From positions 1 through 64,000 of the forward strand of contig JDUB01000014.1 in NCBI GenBank assembly GCA_000771265.1: a DNA stretch of 64,000 nt, read 5' to 3'. How positions within the stretch are numbered: position 1 is the stretch's first letter; each line of letters starts with the position of its first letter. A program made the position numbers and the translations under genes. The notes below the pieces were generated by a model, which was not told where the DNA came from, made no database searches, and worked only from the letters and a program-made list of their open reading frames with translations. This document shows positions 58,253-64,000 of this stretch, one piece after another. Source of the DNA: Bifidobacterium thermophilum DSM 20210. Lineage in GTDB: Bacteria > Actinomycetota > Actinomycetes > Actinomycetales > Bifidobacteriaceae.

Positions 58253-60811
58253 ATGGCGGAATCACGGCAGCGTGAATCTTCGCATACCGCCAATCAGTCT
58301 AAGCAATCAGAAGAGCAGCAGGCTGATGAACGTATGCGTGAGACGTTGCTGAAGGCCGATACCTTCACCAACGCGCCCAAGGTCTCTCGCAAGACGACGA
58401 CCAAAGAAGAGCGCGAGGTAATCGCCAAGCAGCAAGAAGAAGAACATAAGGAAGCAGAAAAGCTCGCGAAAACAGCGACCAAGGGAGCTATCGGCCGCTG
58501 GTGGACCCGGGTGCAATCCGGTCCGAACAAGGTCACCTTCGCGATGGCGATTGTCGCGCTGGGCGTGGTGTACGGCGATATCGGCACCTCGCCGCTGTAC
58601 ACGATGCAGACCTTCCTTGCCGGGCAGGGCGGCATCCAGCACGCCGACAGGGAAGCGATCCTCGGTGTGCTGTCGTTGGTATTCTGGTCAATCACTCTGA
58701 TTACCACCGTCAAATACGTGCTGATTGCCATGCGCATCGATAACAAAGGCGAAGGTGGTATCTTCGCCCTGTATTCGTTGATTCGTAAGTATGGCGGCTG
58801 GCTAGCGATCCCCGCGATGCTCGGCGGTGCCGCGTTCCTTGCGGATTCGGTGCTTACCCCTGCCGTCTCGATTTCCTCGGCAGTCGAAGGTCTGAAGACT
58901 ATTCCCGTGTTCGAACCGCTGTTCCGGGAGAACACGAACCTGACGATGATCATCACCGCGATCATCATCCTGTTGCTGTTTTCGGTGCAATCACGCGGCA
59001 CGGAAAGCATCGGCCGCGTATTCGGCAGCATCGTGATGGTGTGGTTCGGCTTCCTCGCCGTCGTGGGCGTGTTCAACCTGGGCAATGATTGGAGCGTGTT
59101 CGCCGCCCTCAACCCGGTGTACGGCATCCGTTTCCTGTTCAGCCCGCATAACGCGGCCGGCATTGCCCTGATGGGCACGGTCTTCCTGTCGACCACGGGC
59201 GCCGAGGCGCTGTACTCGGATATGGGCCACGTGGGTCGCGGCAACATCTACTTCACTTGGCCGTTCATCAAAATCGCGCTCGTGTTCAACTACTTCGGGC
59301 AGGGCGCGTGGATGCTGCGTAACCAGCACAATCCCGCTCTGGAGAATGTGGACAGCCTCAATCCGTTCTTCCAGATGATGAGCCCGGGTGTGCGTTATCT
59401 TGCGGTCGCGCTGTCGGTCACCGCAGGCATCATCGCATCTCAGGCGCTGATCACCGGCGCGTTCACCATGGTCGCCGAAGCCACCGGCCTCAACTGGATG
59501 CCGCATCTGCAGGTGCGTTACCCGGCCCGTACACGCGGTCAGCTGTATATCCCGGTGGTCAACGGCGTGCTGTGCGTCTCCACGCTCGCCGTGCTGTTCC
59601 TGTTCCGCGATTCGGAGCATATCTCCGCCGCCTACGGCCTCGCGCTGACCATCACGATGATCACCACGACTGTGCTGCTCGCCGTGTACATGTGGTACAA
59701 CCGACATAAAGTCGGGGCAATCGTGTTTTCGATCGTGTTCCTGTCCATCCAGATCATGTTCTTCATCGCCTCGATGGCGAAGTTCATGCACGGCGGCTGG
59801 TTCACGATGCTGCTGACCTTGATGATTCTGATGATCATGGTCACGTGGAACGACGGCACGAAGATCGAACGTTCGCAGCGTCGCCATATGAAGCGCAAGG
59901 ATTTCCTGCCTGCGCTCGAGAAGCTGCACGGGGACTTCCGCATCCCGTATTTCGCAGACAATATCGTGTATCTGACGTCCGACAGCGAAATGAAGCGGCT
60001 TGACACCGACATCTTCTTCTCGATTTTCGCGGACCATCCCAAGCGTGCACGCGCATGGTGGGCCGTGTCCGTGCAGACGACCGACGAGCCGTTTACCCGC
60101 GAGTATTCGGTGGAGAATTTCGGGACCGATTATCTGTTCCGTGTGAAGATTCGGCTCGGATTCAAGGTCTCTCAGTCCATTCCTGCATACATCCACCAAA
60201 TCATGCACGATCTGGAGCATACGGGCGAGCTGCCGCAGCAGAAGTCTCAGTACCCGAAGCTCGACGCCGATCCGGGAGTAGGCACGATCAAGTATGTGCT
60301 GATCCACAAGGCGCTGATGCCGGAATCCACGATTTCGCAGCGTGGTGCGTTGTCCTTGCAGATGAAGTACGCGATTCGCCATGCGGCGGGTTCGCCGGTC
60401 AAGTGGTTCGGTCTGGCTCCGTACAATCCGCTGATCGAAGTGCAGCCGCTGTTCCTGTCGACGCGTCGGCCGCCGAGGCTCAAGCGTGAAGCGAATAATC
60501 TGCGGCAGATTGAGTCCAGTGAGGACGTGCTCGCGCTGACAAAGCCCACAGCGAAATCGTCGGCGAAGTCGTCAACGAAACCGGCGAAACCCGCGAAAAC
60601 TGCGACTGCCGCCAAGCCCGATACTACGGCGAAAGCAGATAACTCCGTGAAGCCCGGCAGCAACGCCGACAAGCAGTCCGTCGCTAAGCCTGCGAAACAA
60701 GGCTCGCAGCAGGGCGCCGAGGCCAAGTCCGACCGCGCCTCGCAGCATCACGGCACAGCAAAATCGGGTGGTTCGTCGCGCCAATCAACAGGCCAGCGCA
60801 AGAGCCAGTGA
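58253..60811 (+). CDS. kup: KUP-family potassium transporter
   Basis: 852 residues. H+/K+ symporter of the cytoplasmic membrane. A charged N-terminal ~85 residues precede GVVYGDIGTSPLYTMQT, the KUP signature; GEGGIFALYSL and AFLADSVLTPAVSISSAVEGL follow, then about twelve TM segments in all. The soluble C-terminal domain ends in a disordered Lys/Ala/Ser-rich tail of about 115 residues, unusual for the family. A GGAGGAA site fixes the ATG. The leader is structured. Confidence 0.97.
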   Translation: MAESRQRESSHTANQSKQSEEQQADERMRETLLKADTFTNAPKVSRKTTTKEEREVIAKQQEEEHKEAEKLAKTATKGAIGRWWTRVQSGPNKVTFAMAIVALGVVYGDIGTSPLYTMQTFLAGQGGIQHADREAILGVLSLVFWSITLITTVKYVLIAMRIDNKGEGGIFALYSLIRKYGGWLAIPAMLGGAAFLADSVLTPAVSISSAVEGLKTIPVFEPLFRENTNLTMIITAIIILLLFSVQSRGTESIGRVFGSIVMVWFGFLAVVGVFNLGNDWSVFAALNPVYGIRFLFSPHNAAGIALMGTVFLSTTGAEALYSDMGHVGRGNIYFTWPFIKIALVFNYFGQGAWMLRNQHNPALENVDSLNPFFQMMSPGVRYLAVALSVTAGIIASQALITGAFTMVAEATGLNWMPHLQVRYPARTRGQLYIPVVNGVLCVSTLAVLFLFRDSEHISAAYGLALTITMITTTVLLAVYMWYNRHKVGAIVFSIVFLSIQIMFFIASMAKFMHGGWFTMLLTLMILMIMVTWNDGTKIERSQRRHMKRKDFLPALEKLHGDFRIPYFADNIVYLTSDSEMKRLDTDIFFSIFADHPKRARAWWAVSVQTTDEPFTREYSVENFGTDYLFRVKIRLGFKVSQSIPAYIHQIMHDLEHTGELPQQKSQYPKLDADPGVGTIKYVLIHKALMPESTISQRGALSLQMKYAIRHAAGSPVKWFGLAPYNPLIEVQPLFLSTRRPPRLKREANNLRQIESSEDVLALTKPTAKSSAKSSTKPAKPAKTATAAKPDTTAKADNSVKPGSNADKQSVAKPAKQGSQQGAEAKSDRASQHHGTAKSGGSSRQSTGQRKSQ

Positions 60812-60847
60812 CCGAAGCCGCCGCTGAACCGGCGACAGCAGCAATCG

Positions 60848-60873
60848 AGAGCCGTCCGCAGGGGCGGCTCTTT
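60848..60873 (+). terminator. kup terminator
   Basis: AGAGCCGTCC (60848-60857) pairs with GGGCGGCTCT (60862-60871, one wobble), then TT. Confidence 0.7.
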
Positions 60874-60924
60874 GCTATAACCAACCCCTATAGCCACGCG
60901 CACCAGCCGTGTCCCGCCGCCCGT

Positions 60925-60930
60925 TAGAGT
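60925..60930 (+). promoter_or_regulatory. Leaderless-type -10 box of the amidotransferase gene
   Basis: TAGAGT, eight bases before ATG 60939. Confidence 0.35.
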
Positions 60931-60938
60931 GGATGGTT

Positions 60939-61808
60939 ATGTGCAGGTTACTGGGTTATGCGACTGCGGGTCTCAACCGCAGTCTGGAGGATGTGCTGGG
61001 CGGTCAGGCTGTTAAGGACTTCCGTGCAATGAGCGCGGTCCACAATGACGGCTGGGGCACCGCTTCGTTGCGCACGCCCGAGGAACCGCCGTACCGCAGG
61101 GATGGCGGTGCGCCTTCGCCTGAAACCGGCACTCGCTTGTACAAGACCACTACGTCGGCTTTGCATGACCCGGTGTTTGAAGATCTCGCCCAGCAGCCGG
61201 CTCGCGGCGCGCTGTGGCATTTCCGTCTCGCCAGCTCGCATCTGCCGCTGATTCTGGAGAACCAGCAGCCGTTCTTCGCCAATGGGCTGAGCTTCATCCA
61301 TAATGGCGATATTTCGGACGATCAGGGCCGCAATATCATTGAGAACCGTGATTTTCCCGTAGATCACAGCGTATTTCTGTCCACGGGCGGTCGCAGCGAT
61401 TCCGCGGTATTCTTCGCGGTGATTTTGGAATACATCGGTTTTGGCTTCCCACTGGATGAGGCGGTCGCCCAGGCGGTGCGCGAGTTGCGGCAGTGCTACC
61501 CGAAATCCAGCTACAATTGCATGATTCAAAGCGGCGATCAGCTGGTGGCGTTGCGTGCGTCCGGGCGGACTGAGGTCCCGTCGCGCATCATGGAGGTCTA
61601 CTCAGGGTACGGCTGGCAGCAGCATGCCATCGACTATCGCGTGATTCGATATCGGCGGATTCTGGACGCTGATGGCACGGCAGAGGGCGTGGTCGTCGCC
61701 AGCTCCGGCTTCCCACAGAGTGAGGTCGACGGCTGGACGGAGCTTGACAACGACCAGATGCTCGTCGCCTCGAACCGCACCGGCGAGTTCCGCATCGAAA
61801 CCATCTGA
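60939..61808 (+). CDS. Class II glutamine amidotransferase (YafJ/EgtC-like)
   Basis: 289 residues. Start MCRLLGYAT exposes Cys2 as the N-terminal nucleophile after Met removal, the rule for this Ntn fold. Supporting segments are NDGWGTASLR, ARGALWHFRLASSHLPLI, SFIHNGDIS and DSAVFFAVILEY. Without a synthase domain the acceptor is unknown; EgtC acts in ergothioneine synthesis, but no other such gene is here. The -10 box at 60925 supports this start, eleven codons into the open frame. Confidence 0.9.
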   Translation: MCRLLGYATAGLNRSLEDVLGGQAVKDFRAMSAVHNDGWGTASLRTPEEPPYRRDGGAPSPETGTRLYKTTTSALHDPVFEDLAQQPARGALWHFRLASSHLPLILENQQPFFANGLSFIHNGDISDDQGRNIIENRDFPVDHSVFLSTGGRSDSAVFFAVILEYIGFGFPLDEAVAQAVRELRQCYPKSSYNCMIQSGDQLVALRASGRTEVPSRIMEVYSGYGWQQHAIDYRVIRYRRILDADGTAEGVVVASSGFPQSEVDGWTELDNDQMLVASNRTGEFRIETI

Positions 61809-61820
61809 GTCGCCTTCACC

Positions 61821-61862
61821 CAAACTGGTGACGCTGGGAGGCTTGTGAGCGTAGCTGGTTTG
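61821..61862. repeat. CAAACTGG hairpin repeat, first of three in tandem
   Basis: CAAACTGGTGACGCT (61821-61835) against AGCGTAGCTGGTTTG (61848-61862), imperfect stem. Confidence 0.65.
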
Positions 61863-61872
61863 TGGGAGGTTC

Positions 61873-61914
61873 CAAACTGGTGACGTTGGAGGGCCCCTGG
61901 GCGTAACCGTTTCG
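61873..61914. repeat. CAAACTGG hairpin repeat, second of three
   Basis: CAAACTGGTGACGTT (61873-61887) against GCGTAACCGTTTCG (61901-61914), degenerate. Confidence 0.55.
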
Positions 61915-61922
61915 TGTGTCTA

Positions 61923-61964
61923 CAAACTGTTTACGCTGGGAGGGCGCGTTGCGTAGACAGTTTG
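61923..61964. repeat. CAAACTGG hairpin repeat, third of three
   Basis: CAAACTGTTTACGC (61923-61936) against GCGTAGACAGTTTG (61951-61964): 13 Watson-Crick pairs and one T-G wobble. Confidence 0.7.
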
Positions 61965-62014
61965 TGTGAGGGGCGCTTCTGGCTCAACGGGCGGAAGGGA
62001 TTCGGCTCGCTCCC

Positions 62015-62020
62015 TACAAT
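62015..62020 (+). promoter_or_regulatory. Leaderless-type -10 box of the HD gene
   Basis: TACAAT, seven bases before ATG 62028. Confidence 0.4.
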
Positions 62021-62027
62021 GGACGGT

Positions 62028-62753
62028 ATGAGTGGATATGTTCCGACACTTGCCCAAGTCGATGAGCTGCACAGGAAAATCGCGCCATCACAGGCGGCAT
62101 ATGATCTGATACACACGCATTGCGTCATCGTCGCAACCATCGCCCGCGAAATCGTGCGGCACCAGAATGCGCTGTTCGTGCGGCGCTGCACCTTGCCGAA
62201 AGACGATTCCGGGCGTCCTGACCCGTCGCAGGCCGCCGCATCCGACGGCATCACCGGCGGGGAAATCCCGCCGAGGCTGCTGGATGAGAACCTTGTGGTG
62301 ATTGGCGGATTGCTGCACGACATCGGCACGTACCGTGTGCTCAAGCACGACGGGTCCGACGGCGAGCCCCTGAAATTCGACGGCCCGCACTACATCGAGC
62401 ACGGCCTGCTTGGCTACCAGTACCTGCTGGATGAAGGCGTGGACGAGTCCATCGCCCAGTTCGCTCGCAACCATACCGGCGTGGGGCTCACGAAAGACGA
62501 GGTAATCCGGCAGGGGCTGCCCTTGCCGCCGGCGGATTACGTGCCTGTCAACCTCGAGCAGGAGGTGGTCATGGTCGCTGACAAATACAACAGCAAATCC
62601 GTGCCTCCGAAGTTCCTCACCGCGCAATCGTACGCGAACAAGGCGGCCCGTTTCGGCGAGGGGAACCGCCGAGCATGGCTCGACTTGGTGGACAAGTACG
62701 GCGAGCCGGACATTCCAGCGCTCGCCGAGCAGTTCCACCAGCGCGTGGTATGA
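62028..62753 (+). CDS. HD-domain phosphohydrolase
   Basis: 241 residues. Metal-dependent HD fold: His in LIHTHCVIVA, the His-Asp pair in VIGGLLHDIGTYRV, His in HYIEHGLLGYQYL and Asp in VVMVADKYNS. The spacing fits small HD hydrolases of nucleotides or phosphonates; the substrate is unknown. The start is supported by the -10 box at 62015-62020. It is convergent with the ABC ATPase-like gene. Confidence 0.88.
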   Translation: MSGYVPTLAQVDELHRKIAPSQAAYDLIHTHCVIVATIAREIVRHQNALFVRRCTLPKDDSGRPDPSQAAASDGITGGEIPPRLLDENLVVIGGLLHDIGTYRVLKHDGSDGEPLKFDGPHYIEHGLLGYQYLLDEGVDESIAQFARNHTGVGLTKDEVIRQGLPLPPADYVPVNLEQEVVMVADKYNSKSVPPKFLTAQSYANKAARFGEGNRRAWLDLVDKYGEPDIPALAEQFHQRVV

Positions 62754-62810
62754 GCTTAGCTTGGTCCGGGTTGCTGCGCTCTTGCTTAGACAACCTGCGC
62801 GCGGTTTGAC

Positions 62811-62848
62811 AATGGCCTGCATCCCCACTTTCGCAGGTGCAGGCCATT
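62811..62848. terminator. Bidirectional terminator
   Basis: AATGGCCTGCA (62811-62821) pairs perfectly with TGCAGGCCATT (62838-62848) between convergent genes. Confidence 0.7.
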
Positions 62849-62897
62849 GTTCTATCGCGTATCGGCACTAGCGACTGTTCGGCTGTGCCGATTTCCG

Positions 62898-64000
62898 TCA
62901 GTCGTACAGCGTGAACGCCTCGTCACAGGCGTCGGCCACGTCGTCATTGTCGGTGACGATGATGACGCAACGTCCGGAATCCGCGGTTCGCCGATTCGGG
63001 TGGGCGAGCTTGTTGAGCAGGTCGAGGATGGTCGCGGAGTCTTCCTCGTCGAGACCGCCCGTCGGCTCGTCGAGCAACAGGACCTCGGCCTCGCAGCAGA
63101 TGGCACGCGCGATGGACAGACGCCTGCGGTCAATCTCCCGAAGCTTGCCTGCAGGCGTGTGCACGAGCGCTTCATAGTTCTCGACGGCAAGGTCGCTGCC
63201 ATCGCCGAAACCGGTCTGGTCCAGCAAATCACGCGCAATATCGGGCTTGGGTTGCAGGAAGTTGCGGCCGGACGCGTCCATCGTGTACACAAGGTTGGCG
63301 ATGGCACCCAAGTCGTCGCGGATTGCATAGCGCTGCGGCACCACGCCTAGACGGTGTGCACGTGCTTCAGCTGGGTCGAAAGAGGCGAGATCGCTGCTTT
63401 TCAGCATGACCCTGCCGCTGGTTGGGAACACCATGCCTGAGGCGACGGCCATGAATCCGGCGCGCTGCTCGGCGTCATCGGGGTCGACCATGATTGCGTA
63501 CGTGCGGCCGATATAGCAGTCCATGCTGATGTTGTCGAGCACGTCACGGCCGGTTTTGCGGTTGCTCAGGATGACGTTGTTGAATGCGAACGACGGGTAT
63601 GCCTTCAGTGTGATGTGGCGGCGTTGGCGCAGTTCCCTGTCGATGTGGGATGATGCGCGGGTCGCGGTGTCGGCGTGCGCAACCGTCCGGGCGCTGTGGG
63701 TGTGTGGAACGGCTGTGGAGACCCCGGGTTTGGCGGTGTTGCCGGCGGCCGTCTTGTCGGATGCTGGTGCCGCTGCGGTTGCATCGGGCGTCGCCTTGCT
63801 GGCGTTTTCGGCGGTGTCGGTGTTTGCGGTGTCGGTTTGCGCATCCGCGTCCACATGTGCAGCTTGCTCATCTGCGCTTTCGGCTGCATCGTCGGTCTCG
63901 TCAGCTTCGTCAGCCGTGGCGGTATCTGCGGTATCGAGATCGGCGTCATCCGCGGTGTCGTCAATAACGACGCTGAACTGCACGGATTCCGTGGATTCGT
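62898..64000 (-). CDS. ABC-type ATPase-like protein with degenerate P-loop (5' end outside window)
   Basis: The frame is open to the window edge, so the start lies beyond 64000. About 110 residues of Asp/Ala/Thr low-complexity sequence precede an ABC fold. Walker B is intact (AEVLLLDEPTGGLD) and a late strand reads VIIVTDNDD. However, the Walker A position reads YAIMVDPDDAEQRAG, with no GKS/T, and the signature is LREIDRRRLSIARAI in place of LSGGQ. It may be a non-hydrolysing subunit or regulator. No permease gene is in view. Confidence 0.75.
   Translation of the reverse strand, partial: ESTESVQFSVVIDDTADDADLDTADTATADEADETDDAAESADEQAAHVDADAQTDTANTDTAENASKATPDATAAAPASDKTAAGNTAKPGVSTAVPHTHSARTVAHADTATRASSHIDRELRQRRHITLKAYPSFAFNNVILSNRKTGRDVLDNISMDCYIGRTYAIMVDPDDAEQRAGFMAVASGMVFPTSGRVMLKSSDLASFDPAEARAHRLGVVPQRYAIRDDLGAIANLVYTMDASGRNFLQPKPDIARDLLDQTGFGDGSDLAVENYEALVHTPAGKLREIDRRRLSIARAICCEAEVLLLDEPTGGLDEEDSATILDLLNKLAHPNRRTADSGRCVIIVTDNDDVADACDEAFTLYD

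Overview
The window looks like a chromosomal segment of a Bifidobacterium or a close relative. The basis is inference from content: high G+C, starch and maltodextrin genes with LacI-type regulators and CUT1 ABC importers that have no ATPase gene beside them, an actinobacterial dnaK-grpE-dnaJ-hspR operon with a HAIR operator, PepC, a protein O-mannosyltransferase, and frequent leaderless promoters. No 16S gene is present, so the species cannot be named.

Layout. 0.2-5.9 kb: aldo/keto reductase, MFS exporter, a small Cys/His protein, nitroreductase, a DUF4235-like protein and a histidine phosphatase. 6-12.2 kb: a sugar ABC importer whose binding-protein gene is separated from its two permease genes by a lacI gene on the other strand, then a DUF624 membrane protein. 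12.4-22.9 kb: a starch/maltodextrin block (malQ, pullulanase, malG, malF, malE, and a divergent GH13 alpha-glucosidase). 23-27.2 kb: HAD phosphatase, TraX-like membrane protein, second LacI regulator, a small exported protein gene broken by one in-frame stop, and a gene-poor repeat-rich stretch. 27.5-32.1 kb: the chaperone operon. 32.7-34.4 kb: HAD phosphatase and MgtC-like protein. 34.8-36.5 kb: an AT-rich 1.7-kb element (frameshifted HTH gene plus GIY-YIG nuclease) bounded by 50-bp direct repeats at the 3' end of a tRNA-Ala(CGC) gene. 36.8-44.4 kb: DedA protein and a putative polysaccharide locus (degenerate GGDEF-EAL membrane protein, GH18-CBM secreted enzyme, GT2 synthase). 44.7-51.1 kb: O-mannosyltransferase, rsmI, an AbiEi-like/LRV gene pair, metG. 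51.2-54.6 kb: class M sirtuin plus Zn-macrodomain pair, and an SDR gene divergent from an HxlR regulator. 55-64 kb: pepC, tatD, kup, a class II amidotransferase, an HD hydrolase and a cut-off ABC ATPase-like gene.

How it works together. The carbohydrate genes share CGTTTGCAA-type LacI operators placed over or next to the -35 box, which suggests joint control by the two paralogous LacI proteins. The GH13/GH77 enzymes would process malto-oligosaccharides imported by MalEFG.

The most unusual observations are non-coding. There are three separate arrays of three palindromes with an exact 73-bp period, two of which share one motif. There is a dispersed CAAACTGGTTACGC hairpin family found between genes, mostly beyond 3' ends, with compensatory base changes. 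A recurrent arrangement puts a -10 box 6-8 bases before an ATG. The small tRNA-associated element has no visible integrase.
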